Notes under the pieces: generated by a model
Told to the model about the DNA's origin: nothing
The model's database searches: none
The model's input: only the letters and a program-made list of their open reading frames with translations
Translations under genes and position numbers: made by a program
NCBI GenBank assembly: GCA_047623555.1
Contig: JBLHMP010000112.1
Coordinates: 1-10,331, forward strand
Direction: 5' to 3'
Source: NORP181 sp047623555
GTDB lineage: Bacteria; Pseudomonadota; Alphaproteobacteria; Rhodobacterales; Rhodobacteraceae
DNA length: 10,331 nucleotides
Shown: positions 1 to 7,060 of the stretch, piece after piece
How the letters are laid out: each line of letters begins with the position of its first letter
How positions within the stretch are numbered: position 1 is the stretch's first letter

Positions 1-886
1 GGGTAAAATTCTTGTCTTCGCCAACATCGGAGTAATGCACCCGAATAGCATCGGTTTTGGTATGTTTGTCGATATCAGCACTGTCGGACAGATCATCGGC
101 GTCCTGTCGGACCTCCTCATTGGGGACCATCGATACCGCTCCTTTTGGCCCCACCACATCTTTCACAAAAAACGCAGTTTCCGACATCATTGGGCCCCAG
201 CCGGCCTCGTACCAACCAACCGATCCGTCATCAAATGTCACATGCAGATGGCCGTAATTCTGTTTGTCCGCCTCGGCCCATAAGGCAGCGCCAATGCCGT
301 GCACCCGCACCGGTTTTGCACCGGTCAACTGGCACATCACATCGACATAATGCACGCCGCAATCGACAATCGGGATCAGGCTGTCGATCAGGTTCTTGTG
401 CCACATCCAGGCATCCCCCGAAGATTGTTGGTTTAGGTTGAGCCGCATGACCAGTGGTTTGCCCAATGTCTGACCGATCTCGATAAATTTCATCCAGGAT
501 GGATGCACCCGCAGGATATAACCAAGCACCAGTTTACGATTGGTTTCGCGGGCCACCGCAACCACCTGATGGGCTTCTTCATTGCTGACGCCAATGGGTT
601 TTTCCATGAACACATGCGCGCCCGCGCGCATCGCAGTAATGGCAAATTCCGCATGGGTATTTGGCCAGGTGTTGATCGACACCGCATCCGGTTTGGTCGC
701 GTCCAGCGCCTCTTGGTAGTTCTCATATAGCGGGTAACCCTGCAACTCATCCGGGATGGTTTTGGATTTGATCGTCCGGCTGACCAGTCCGACAATCTCG
801 AACCCCGGATTGCTATGGTAAGCCAAGGCATGGGACGCGCCCATATTCCCCAGCCCAACGACCAGAACACGTACAGGATTTGTCAT
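1..886 (-). CDS. Gfo/Idh/MocA-family NAD(P)-dependent oxidoreductase, 3' end cut by window
   Basis: This is an open frame of 295 codons running off the left edge, so the C-terminus is missing. Residues 11-16 read GLGNMG inside a beta-strand-rich start (VLVVGLGNMGASHA), the Rossmann dinucleotide motif. EKP at 95-97 is the family's signature lysine motif, and DCGVH at 175-179 carries the usual catalytic-site Asp/His pair. Family members oxidise or reduce hydroxyls of sugars, inositols and related polyols with NAD(P); the substrate here is not evident. The ATG at 886 is preceded by GGGGAG five bases upstream. It lies 67 bp downstream of the substrate-binding protein gene on the same strand and is probably the last visible gene of the transporter operon, which suggests that it acts on the imported compound or a derivative of it. 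The family call is secure; the specific reaction is unknown. Confidence 0.93.
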   Translation of the reverse strand, partial: MTNPVRVLVVGLGNMGASHALAYHSNPGFEIVGLVSRTIKSKTIPDELQGYPLYENYQEALDATKPDAVSINTWPNTHAEFAITAMRAGAHVFMEKPIGVSNEEAHQVVAVARETNRKLVLGYILRVHPSWMKFIEIGQTLGKPLVMRLNLNQQSSGDAWMWHKNLIDSLIPIVDCGVHYVDVMCQLTGAKPVRVHGIGAALWAEADKQNYGHLHVTFDDGSVGWYEAGWGPMMSETAFFVKDVVGPKGAVSMVPNEEVRQDADDLSDSADIDKHTKTDAIRVHYSDVGEDKNFT

Positions 887-953
887 ATCTCTCCCCAAAA
901 CAAATGTGGCGCAGGCAGATCACCCCCCCCTGCACCTGGTGTTCAGATTGCGA
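887..953 (-). promoter_or_regulatory. Leader between binding-protein gene and dehydrogenase gene, with C8 run
   Basis: This short intergenic stretch contains a run of eight C (923-930; eight G on the coding strand) about 37 bases upstream of the dehydrogenase start. It also holds a small inverted repeat, GCAGG (911-915) / CCTGC (929-933), that could form a weak hairpin. The dehydrogenase ribosome site GGGGAG is at 892-897. No clear terminator follows the binding-protein gene, so read-through is likely. Confidence 0.4.
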
Positions 954-2102
954 TCAGATTTCCTGATCGAACATACCGGCACGGATTTTGTCGACATCCA
1001 CAGCCGCCATCTCTGCCGACAATTCTACCGCCATCGCATCGGCTTTGACCTTAGCCATGTCAAAGCTATTAATCCCGGAAATCAGGCCATTGGTGCAGGC
1101 ATCCGCCGCCTGAATTGGGTTATCATTCTGACCAATCCTAGCTGACAGATCAAAGAACGACTGCCACGACGACATATCATGCCAACCCCAACCTTCGCGA
1201 TTGGCCCAGTCGCCCCGGAACACATTCATCTGTTGCAGGATCGACGTTGTACCCAATTCCGGCCCGGTGTTTGATCCGAGTGTCGGGAACTGATCATAAA
1301 CCATCTGCACTGCAGCGCGTGGGTTATGTTCGGTAAATTCCATGCCCATCGCCCAACCACGCAGATATTGCGTCAAGAAATCAACCTTGTCGGCATCCTC
1401 AAGATCGCCTGCCCGCACCACAAAGGTGTTCGCTGGCAGTTTTGAGTTTTTGACGCCCAGCCAGTATTCAAATTCCAGCCCGGTAGCGATCCATTCAGCC
1501 CGCAGACCTTCCCAGGCCAGCGCCGCGTCGCCTTGCCCTGCTGCCAATGCAGTGCCCCATGTTGGCCAACCTGCCTCGACATAGGTGATCTTGGAAATAT
1601 CCACGCCTTGTGCCGCCAGCATCGGATCAACAATCGGTTGCCACGCAGCTGATCCCAGCAGAATGGTTTTACCTTCGATGTCCTTGATATCCTTCGGGCC
1701 TTCGCCCTTGCGGAAGGCAAGCGAGAATGTATCCCGCGCGCCCATATGAAACACTGATTTCAGGTCCATGCCCTTATCAATGGCAAAGGAAAACACCCCA
1801 GGCGACGGGAATCCCATATCGGCCTGCCCGACATCGACAAATTTCACTGTCGCGGTACCGTCCGATGGGCCAGGTTGCATATCGACATCCAGATCCCCGA
1901 AATAGCCCATCTTCTTGCCAACCCAGAATCCGTAATCATCCAGAACCTCAAGCGTACCGCGTGGCGATATCCAGGTAAAAGCCCGGTCATAGGCCGCGGC
2001 ATTGGCTGATTGAATCAGCCCCATCGCCCCAACGCTGACCACGCCCGCCGACGACACTTGCAGCATCCGGCGACGCGTCATTCCTGTATTCAGATCTTTC
2101 AT
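954..2102 (-). CDS. ABC transporter substrate-binding protein, NMT1/SsuA/TauA-like, Tat-exported
   Basis: A 382-residue periplasmic binding protein. From the chosen ATG the N-terminus contains TRRRMLQ (about residues 8-14), a twin-arginine motif, followed by a hydrophobic stretch and an ANA-A cleavage-like site near residue 36; this predicts Tat export. The mature part has the pattern of the NMT1/THI5-like family: a glycine-rich ligand region, VGQADMGFPSPG, DIEGKTILLGSA, and GDAALAWEG in the second lobe. That family binds aliphatic sulfonates, taurine, nitrate, pyrimidines and other small molecules, so the ligand cannot be named. A longer reading starting with TTG at 2126 is possible, but AAGGGAG (2111-2117) sits 8 bases before the ATG at 2102, which favours the shorter start. 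The gene follows the permease by 45 bp and is part of the minus-strand transporter operon. Confidence 0.9.
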   Translation of the reverse strand: MKDLNTGMTRRRMLQVSSAGVVSVGAMGLIQSANAAAYDRAFTWISPRGTLEVLDDYGFWVGKKMGYFGDLDVDMQPGPSDGTATVKFVDVGQADMGFPSPGVFSFAIDKGMDLKSVFHMGARDTFSLAFRKGEGPKDIKDIEGKTILLGSAAWQPIVDPMLAAQGVDISKITYVEAGWPTWGTALAAGQGDAALAWEGLRAEWIATGLEFEYWLGVKNSKLPANTFVVRAGDLEDADKVDFLTQYLRGWAMGMEFTEHNPRAAVQMVYDQFPTLGSNTGPELGTTSILQQMNVFRGDWANREGWGWHDMSSWQSFFDLSARIGQNDNPIQAADACTNGLISGINSFDMAKVKADAMAVELSAEMAAVDVDKIRAGMFDQEI

Positions 2103-2110
2103 ATTCATCA

Positions 2111-2117
2111 CTCCCTT
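2111..2117 (-). promoter_or_regulatory. Ribosome binding site deciding the binding-protein start
   Basis: AAGGGAG on the minus strand, 8 bases before the ATG at 2102 and only 2 bases before another in-frame ATG (2108). It lies inside the longer TTG-started reading, which is therefore unlikely to be the true start. Confidence 0.65.
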
Positions 2118-2147
2118 ATGAAACAAATTTGCTTTGGGTTGACGGCC

Positions 2148-2981
2148 TCACGTCTCCCAACTCGCCCATTTCTGGCCAATCAGAAAAAACAAAACGTAGA
2201 TCAGGATGCCCAGTGTCGACAGAATGACGATCACGGCGAAGAACTCGGGCATGTTGATCATTGAAGAATAGGTAGTCAGCCGGTTGCCAAGGCCAAATCC
2301 GCCGCCAACCATTTCCGCGCCAACTGCCGTCAGCAGACCGAATATCGCACCAATCATTAGCCCGACCAAAATCATTGGCAACGCCATCGGCGCGCGAATT
2401 TTCCAGAAAATCTGCAATGTCGTGGCACCATAGGACCGCGCCAGCGCAATCTTGGCGTTATCGACGCGGCGAAACCCGGTTGCGGCGTTGATCATCACCA
2501 TCGGACCGGATGCCAGCGCCACGGCAATGATGCGTGGCTCAAAGCCAAAGCCGAACCGCAGGATCAACAGCGGCACCAGTGCCAGCATCGGCGTGGTGAC
2601 AAGGATCAAAATATAGGGCGCGATAACTTTCTCGGCAAAAGGAAATTGGGTGATCACCGCCGCAAGGATCAATCCTGTGGTAGCGCCAAAGAAAAAGCCG
2701 CCAAACAATTCGATCAAAGTATAGCCCAGATGCGGCGCGATCAGCGGGAACTCTTTGACCAGCGCCGCTCCAACAGCAGAAGGCGTCGGCAGGATGTAAG
2801 ACGGAACTTCAAACCAGCGCAGCGTTGCCTCAAGGGATCCGATAACAATGACTGCTGTCAGGATAATGACGCCGATTTCAATCCATGTCCGGGCACCGCT
2901 TCCCGAGGCAAAGACCGACATGTTGCTCAGGCCCACCTGCCCGGTTTTGGACGTCTCAAACTTTGGGGTTTCGTTGCCCAT
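2148..2981 (-). CDS. ABC transporter permease, SsuC/TauC-type
   Basis: A 277-residue integral membrane protein of the binding-protein-dependent transport family. Hydrophobic segments are visible at about 35-52, 86-110, 118-141, 150-167, 200-222 and 245-268, giving the six expected membrane spans. The cytoplasmic coupling (EAA) loop is recognisable at about 180-205, ALARSYGATTLQIFWKIRAP followed by MALP, which contacts the ATPase. The first 30 residues are hydrophilic and glycine/serine-rich; an internal Met at 21 is an alternative start. The gene begins 5 bp after the ATPase stop, so the two are probably translationally coupled, with GAGGGT just before its ATG. One permease gene is present, so a homodimeric channel is expected, as in sulfonate and taurine importers. 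The imported substrate is undetermined. Confidence 0.93.
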   Translation of the reverse strand: MGNETPKFETSKTGQVGLSNMSVFASGSGARTWIEIGVIILTAVIVIGSLEATLRWFEVPSYILPTPSAVGAALVKEFPLIAPHLGYTLIELFGGFFFGATTGLILAAVITQFPFAEKVIAPYILILVTTPMLALVPLLILRFGFGFEPRIIAVALASGPMVMINAATGFRRVDNAKIALARSYGATTLQIFWKIRAPMALPMILVGLMIGAIFGLLTAVGAEMVGGGFGLGNRLTTYSSMINMPEFFAVIVILSTLGILIYVLFFLIGQKWASWET

Positions 2982-2986
2982 ACCCT

Positions 2987-3754
2987 CTACCCCGCCACTG
3001 CCGCAAGCGGCGGTTTAATGCCGTAGATGTCAGCCTTGATACGGTTGGTCAGATCAAAGACTTCGCGACTGGCCATGGTTTCAATGCTACGGGGGCGTTC
3101 AAACGGAACCGCGTGATCCGATTGCACCTGACCGGGTCGTTTGGTCAGCACAATCACCCGATCTGACAGAAATATCGCCTCTTCAATTGAATGGGTGATG
3201 AACACAATTGTGGTTTGGGTTTCCAGCCAGATCTCTTCGACCAGCCGGTTCATTTCTTCGCGTGTAAACGCATCCAATGCGCCAAAAGGCTCATCCATCA
3301 ACAACACTTCGGGGCGCAGCGACAGCGCCCGCACAATCGAGGCGCGTTGTTGCATGCCCCCCGACAATTCATTGGGAAACCGGTTCTCAAAACCCTTAAG
3401 CCCGACGCGATCAATCAAGTGATCAATCCAGTCCTGCTCCGGTTTGGTGCCTTTGATCTCAAACGGAAATACGATGTTTGCCATCAGATTGCGCCAGGGC
3501 AACAGATTAGCCTCTTGAAACACCAGCCCAATGTCCGGGTGCGGCCCCGTGATCGGCTTTCCATCCTGCATTATCTGCCCGTCGGTCAAATCGTGCAGGC
3601 CGGACATCGACCACAGCAAAGTGGTTTTCCCACAGCCAGACGGGCCAACAATCGACACAATGGTTTTGGGAGCCACGTCAAACGAACAGCCGCGCAATGC
3701 CTCAAGCTCGCCATAGCTTTTGCTCGCATTTTGTACCGACAATTTTACTGCCAA
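2987..3754 (-). CDS. ABC transporter ATP-binding protein, SsuB/TauB/NrtD-like
   Basis: A 255-residue nucleotide-binding subunit powering the adjacent permease. In the chosen reading the Walker A is GPSGCGKTT near residues 38-46, the Q-loop falls in VFQEANLLPW, the signature is LSGGMQQR, Walker B with catalytic Glu is VLLMDEPFGALD, and the switch His is in FITHSIEEA. All key residues are intact. The start is a choice. The frame stays open to a GTG-type start at 3871, giving 294 residues, but the extra 39 residues do not resemble the family and cross the control region. A TTG at 3754 has AAGAAAGG 7 bases upstream (3762-3769) and gives the usual family length. It is the first gene of the minus-strand transporter operon and follows the divergent promoter region. 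Confidence 0.92.
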   Translation of the reverse strand: MAVKLSVQNASKSYGELEALRGCSFDVAPKTIVSIVGPSGCGKTTLLWSMSGLHDLTDGQIMQDGKPITGPHPDIGLVFQEANLLPWRNLMANIVFPFEIKGTKPEQDWIDHLIDRVGLKGFENRFPNELSGGMQQRASIVRALSLRPEVLLMDEPFGALDAFTREEMNRLVEEIWLETQTTIVFITHSIEEAIFLSDRVIVLTKRPGQVQSDHAVPFERPRSIETMASREVFDLTNRIKADIYGIKPPLAAVAG

Positions 3755-3761
3755 CTTAACG

Positions 3762-3769
3762 CCTTTCTT
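3762..3769 (-). promoter_or_regulatory. Ribosome binding site supporting the TTG start of the ATPase gene
   Basis: AAGAAAGG on the minus strand ends 7 bases before the TTG at 3754. No comparable site was looked for or claimed for the longer reading at 3871, whose extra residues are unlike the family. Confidence 0.5.
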
Positions 3770-3824
3770 ATGAAAGATGGCCTGACCGTACCTCAGATCA
3801 GGGTGTCCATTATCTCGAAAACCT

Positions 3825-3839
3825 TGTAACTTACTTACT
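3825..3839. promoter_or_regulatory. Candidate regulator operator 2 (imperfect copy)
   Basis: TGTAACTTACTTACT matches the perfect repeat at 3908-3922 in 12 of 15 positions. It lies directly downstream of the TTGACA -35 candidate of the transporter operon, in what would be the promoter spacer, so a bound regulator could block transcription. Its left half-site TGTAA is kept; its right half-site is CTTACT instead of CTTACA. Confidence 0.45.
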
Positions 3840-3907
3840 GACATGTCAACGATTCGAAATAATCTTACCAAAACTTCGTAATTATTGAGAAAATTACCTG
3901 ATTCTAT

Positions 3908-3922
3908 TGTAAGTTTCTTACA
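3908..3922. promoter_or_regulatory. Candidate regulator operator 1: perfect inverted repeat TGTAAG-TTT-CTTACA
   Basis: Six-base arms around a 3-base centre form a perfect palindrome with TGTA-N7-TACA geometry. RpiR-family HexR proteins are known to bind pseudopalindromes of this kind (TGTA...TACA with an AT-rich centre), and an RpiR-family gene starts 65 bp downstream. Binding by that protein is inferred, not shown. Confidence 0.6.
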
Positions 3923-3986
3923 CGATCTTGATTAAGTGAACGCATCGCCGGGTGCTACGTGGTGTTCCCAAGCTTTAAGGTAAACA

Positions 3987-4922
3987 ATGAGCCAGACCAG
4001 ACCAGCACAAGACTTGGACGACAGCAGCCCAAAGCGGATGCCCGATATCGTTGCTATAATCAAAGATAGCTATGCAAATTTGCGCCCCGCCGAACAATCG
4101 GTGGCAGATGCTATTCTGTCCGACATCCCGTCGGCGCTTGAGGCGTCTAACGGTGAAATCGCCATCAAAGCCGGGGTCAGCCAACCCACTGTAACCCGGT
4201 TCTGCCGATCCGTCGGCTGCAATGGTGTCCGCGAGTTCCGACTGCAGCTGGCGCAAAGTCTGGCGGTTGGAGAGCTGTTTTTGGCCTCGGATAAAGGCGA
4301 ATGGACAGCCACGCCCGGTGACGAGCTCCCACCCTTCTGGGGGTCGATTTTTGGCGAAGCCCGGATGGCCCTGCGCGAAGTTGAACGCCAGCTTGACGCC
4401 GACCTTGTGCTAAAAGCGGCGGGCAGCATTGCACCGGCACGCCAGGTCATGGCCGTCGGGTTTGGCGGCAGTTCCTCGTTTCTGGCCGAAGAGGTCCAGA
4501 ACCGTTTGTTTCGTTACGGTGTCTCGATCATGGCCTGCCGCGATCCCTATGTCGCCAACATGACCGTCTCTACCTTTCGCCCCGGCGATGTGGTCATCGC
4601 GATTTCCGCCACCGGACGCACCCCTGAGATTGTCGAATGCATCGAACTGGCGCGCAATTACGGGGTTTGCACCATTGCAGTGACAGCCCCGGACAGCGCT
4701 TTGGCAACCGCTGCCGAGATCGCTCTGACAACCCGGATCGCCGAATATCCCGACGCGCTGACCCCATCGGCCACACGATTTGCATACCTGACGATCATTG
4801 ATCTAGTTGCGGCTGCGACCGGCTATCAGATGGGCCCGCAAGCCCGCGAAAACCTCCGCCGGATCAAATTCAACCTGATGGAAAAGGGCGCCCCCGGATC
4901 GTTGGGACCTTTGGGAGACTAA
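3987..4922 (+). CDS. RpiR-family transcriptional regulator (HTH-SIS)
   Basis: A 311-residue cytoplasmic DNA-binding protein. Residues about 20-97 form the RpiR helix-turn-helix domain: LRPAEQSVADAIL near 32-44, then IAIKAGVSQPTVTRF with the recognition helix, and VREFRLQLAQ closing the domain. Residues about 130-270 form a SIS (sugar isomerase) sensor domain, with VMAVGFGGSSSFLAEE and VIAISATGRTPE, the serine/threonine-rich loops that usually hold a phosphosugar or related ligand. AAGG lies 6 bases before the ATG. It is transcribed divergently from the transporter operon and is followed 3 bp later by the monooxygenase gene, so it is probably a local regulator, controlling both sides and possibly itself through the inverted repeats at 3825 and 3908. 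Repressor versus activator role and inducer are unknown. Confidence 0.94.
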   Translation: MSQTRPAQDLDDSSPKRMPDIVAIIKDSYANLRPAEQSVADAILSDIPSALEASNGEIAIKAGVSQPTVTRFCRSVGCNGVREFRLQLAQSLAVGELFLASDKGEWTATPGDELPPFWGSIFGEARMALREVERQLDADLVLKAAGSIAPARQVMAVGFGGSSSFLAEEVQNRLFRYGVSIMACRDPYVANMTVSTFRPGDVVIAISATGRTPEIVECIELARNYGVCTIAVTAPDSALATAAEIALTTRIAEYPDALTPSATRFAYLTIIDLVAAATGYQMGPQARENLRRIKFNLMEKGAPGSLGPLGD

Positions 4923-4925
4923 AAC

Positions 4926-6713
4926 ATGACAGACGACCAGATCTTGAGCCGCTGGCTTGAACAGTTCGCGACCGCTTTGACCAACCAAGACATCGCTGCG
5001 GTCACCCGTTTGTTCCACACAGATGGCTATTGGCGTGACATCCTAGCCTTTACCTGGAACATCAAAACCATGGAGGGCACTGGCGCAATTGCCCTGATGC
5101 TCGGGGCCACGCTGACGCAGACCGCGCCCGGAAATTGGGCGGCAAACGGGGAAACCGAGGTCCAAGGCGATACCCTGACGGTTAACATCACTTTCACTAC
5201 GGCGACCGCGCAGGGCACTGGCCGGATTAGCTTGAAAGATGGGCTCTGTCACACCTTACTGACAGTTCTGGACGATCTGCACGGCCATGAGGAACCCCGT
5301 CACAAAACCCGCCCCAAAGGCATCGAACATGTTGCCAATCGCAACCGAAAAACCTGGACCGCAACCCGCGCCAACGAGGTCGCGCGCCTTGGCGAACTGG
5401 ACCAGCCCTATGTGCTGATCGTCGGCGGCGGTCAGGGCGGTCTGGCCCTGGGTGCGCGACTGCGGCAACTGGATGTGCCAACGCTGATTGTCGATCAGAA
5501 CCCGCGAACCGGTGACAGTTGGCGCAACAGGTACCGGTCTTTGGTACTGCATGACCCTGTTGGTTATGACCACATGCCGTATCTGCCGTTCCCGCAAAAC
5601 TGGCCAGTGTTTACGCCCAAGGACAAGATGGGCGATTGGCTGGAATGTTATGCGCAGATATTTGAGCTGAACATCTGGCAATCCACCACCTGCGACAATG
5701 CCCACTATGACTCCGCGAAAAATGAATGGCAGGTGCAGATCACCCGACAGGGAAAAACCATCACATTACACCCGAAACATCTGGTCTTTGCCACCGGTGC
5801 ATATGGTCCTCCCCTCTTGCCCGACTGGTCGGGTCAGCAGGACTTTCAGGGCCAATTGATCCATTCCAGTGACTATCAGAATGCCGATGCTTTCTTAGGC
5901 AAAACCTGCGTGGTGGTAGGGGCCGGAAGCTCGGCCCATGATATCGCCCTTGATCTGTGGGAAGCCGGGACAAACGTCACGATGGTACAACGGTCATCCA
6001 CCACGGTTGTGCGCTCTGACACGTTGATGAAGCTAGGGTTCGAGATTTATTCCGAAGAAGCACAGGCGCGCGGAATTGATGTGGAACAGGCCGATCTGAT
6101 TGCCGCCGCCACGCCGTTTACGCTGTTTTGTGACGGCCAGAAACAGCTTTACCAGAAGATCAGAACGCAGGATGCCGACTATTACGCCCGCCTGACGGCC
6201 TCTGGCTTTGCATTGGATTTTGGTGAGGACGACAGCGGCTTGATGATGAAAGCCCTGCGCACCGCCTCAGGGTATTACATAGACGTCGGCGCGTCAGAGC
6301 TGATCGCATCGGGCGAGATCAAAGTCTCGTCGGGGGCGGGTGTATCCAGCCTAACACCCACCGGGCTAACACTGGACAATGGCCAGCACATCGCCTCCGA
6401 TGTCATCATTGCCTGCACCGGCTATCAGTCCATGCACGAAACCATGGCGACAATCGTATCCCGCGAGGCGGCGGACGCGACCGGCCCCTGTTGGGGGCTT
6501 GGCTCAGGCGTCCGTGGTGATCCCGGACCATGGCAGGGAGAATTGCGCAACATGTGGAAACCCACGGCGGTCAACGCGCTGTGGTATCACGGCGGCAATC
6601 TGGCCCTGTCGCGGTTTTATTCTCGGTTTCTGGCGCTACAGTTGAAGGCGCGGATGGAAGGCATTGATAGGCCGGTTTACGGCACCCCTGCCCCGCATCA
6701 GAGCGGTTTATAG
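4926..6713 (+). CDS. FAD/NAD(P)H flavin monooxygenase with N-terminal NTF2/SnoaL-like domain
   Basis: A 595-residue two-part enzyme. Residues 1-120 look like an NTF2/SnoaL-like cone domain (VTRLFHTDGYWRDILAFTW, then GRISLKDGLCHTLLTVL). After a charged linker, residues about 160-590 are a class-B-type flavoprotein: the FAD motif GGGQGG at 167-172, RYRSLVLHDP, the FMO-like signature FQGQLIHSSDY at 307-317, the NADPH motif GAGSSA at 332-337, and a FATG hinge at 288-291. Such proteins add oxygen from O2 to nitrogen, sulfur or carbonyl substrates using NADPH. Its ATG follows the regulator stop by 3 bp, with GGGAG 8 bases upstream, so the two are probably cotranscribed. The 3' end overlaps the opposing RidA gene by 16 bp. 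It is not a luciferase-type (SsuD) sulfonate monooxygenase. Substrate and reaction type (N-, S-oxygenation or Baeyer-Villiger) cannot be told. Confidence 0.9.
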   Translation: MTDDQILSRWLEQFATALTNQDIAAVTRLFHTDGYWRDILAFTWNIKTMEGTGAIALMLGATLTQTAPGNWAANGETEVQGDTLTVNITFTTATAQGTGRISLKDGLCHTLLTVLDDLHGHEEPRHKTRPKGIEHVANRNRKTWTATRANEVARLGELDQPYVLIVGGGQGGLALGARLRQLDVPTLIVDQNPRTGDSWRNRYRSLVLHDPVGYDHMPYLPFPQNWPVFTPKDKMGDWLECYAQIFELNIWQSTTCDNAHYDSAKNEWQVQITRQGKTITLHPKHLVFATGAYGPPLLPDWSGQQDFQGQLIHSSDYQNADAFLGKTCVVVGAGSSAHDIALDLWEAGTNVTMVQRSSTTVVRSDTLMKLGFEIYSEEAQARGIDVEQADLIAAATPFTLFCDGQKQLYQKIRTQDADYYARLTASGFALDFGEDDSGLMMKALRTASGYYIDVGASELIASGEIKVSSGAGVSSLTPTGLTLDNGQHIASDVIIACTGYQSMHETMATIVSREAADATGPCWGLGSGVRGDPGPWQGELRNMWKPTAVNALWYHGGNLALSRFYSRFLALQLKARMEGIDRPVYGTPAPHQSGL

Positions 6714-7060
6714 GCAATGGCCTCGATCTCAACAGCGATGTCGATCATCAATCGGGATTCTGCAGTAGAGCGTGTTGGCGGTTCAGACGCGAAATATGTG
6801 GCATATACGGCGTTGAATTCGGCAAAATCATCGCGATCCCGCAGCCAGACGGTGGTTTTAATTACATCGTCCATTTCACATCCGGCCAGTTCCAGCACGG
6901 ATTTCATATTGTCCAGAACCACCCGCGTTTCTGCGCCAACACCCCCGGATACGATTTTACCATCGGCAACCGGCACTTGCCCGGACACATATACAAAATC
7001 CCCCGCCCGAACAGCCGGAGACAGGGGCACTTGGGCAGATCCAAAAACTTGCTTGGGCAT
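6698..7060 (-). CDS. RidA-family (YjgF/UK114) enamine/imine deaminase
   Basis: A 120-residue protein of typical RidA length. GDFVYVSGQVP at 20-30, AETRVVLDNMKSVLELAG at 43-60, and PPTRSTAESRLMID with VEIEAIA at the C-terminus are family hallmarks. Arg97 is the substrate-carboxylate arginine and the C-terminal Glu (113) is kept. The usual N-terminal PYSQAV tyrosine is replaced (PLSPAV, Leu13), so it may belong to a RidA subgroup other than the archetype. RidA proteins are homotrimers that hydrolyse reactive 2-aminoacrylate-type enamines/imines released by PLP or flavin enzymes. The ATG at 7060 has AAAAGG 10 bases upstream; a longer in-frame reading from 7099 adds 13 unconvincing residues. It is antisense to the surrounding plus-strand genes, overlaps the monooxygenase 3' end (tail to tail) and is divergent from the dehydrogenase gene. 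Confidence 0.92.
   Translation of the reverse strand: MPKQVFGSAQVPLSPAVRAGDFVYVSGQVPVADGKIVSGGVGAETRVVLDNMKSVLELAGCEMDDVIKTTVWLRDRDDFAEFNAVYATYFASEPPTRSTAESRLMIDIAVEIEAIAYKPL

Larger units (their letters stand above)
3755..3986. promoter_or_regulatory. Divergent control region between transporter operon and rpiR-type regulator
   Basis: These 232 bp are markedly more AT-rich than the flanking genes and hold several symmetric sequences. On the minus strand TTGACA (3844-3849 on plus) matches a consensus -35 box for the transporter operon, although a good -10 is not obvious at 17 bp. On the plus strand TTGAGA (3885-3890) followed by TGTAAG 17 bp later (3908-3913) is a possible weak promoter for the regulator. 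Inverted repeats are listed separately. Promoter assignments are inference. Confidence 0.55.

Noticed and set aside
3755..3871. N-terminal extension of the ABC ATPase (39 extra residues from 3871).
   Set aside because: The residues are unlike the family and cover the promoter/operator region; a TTG at 3754 with a good ribosome site gives normal length.
954..6713. A classical alkanesulfonate (ssu) or taurine (tau) utilisation operon.
   Set aside because: The transporter fits that superfamily, but the monooxygenase is a two-Rossmann FMO type, not the luciferase-like SsuD or the Fe/2-oxoglutarate TauD.
4926..6713. Trimethylamine monooxygenase (Tmm).
   Set aside because: The protein is far longer, with an N-terminal NTF2-like domain, and the linked genes do not match the known Tmm context.
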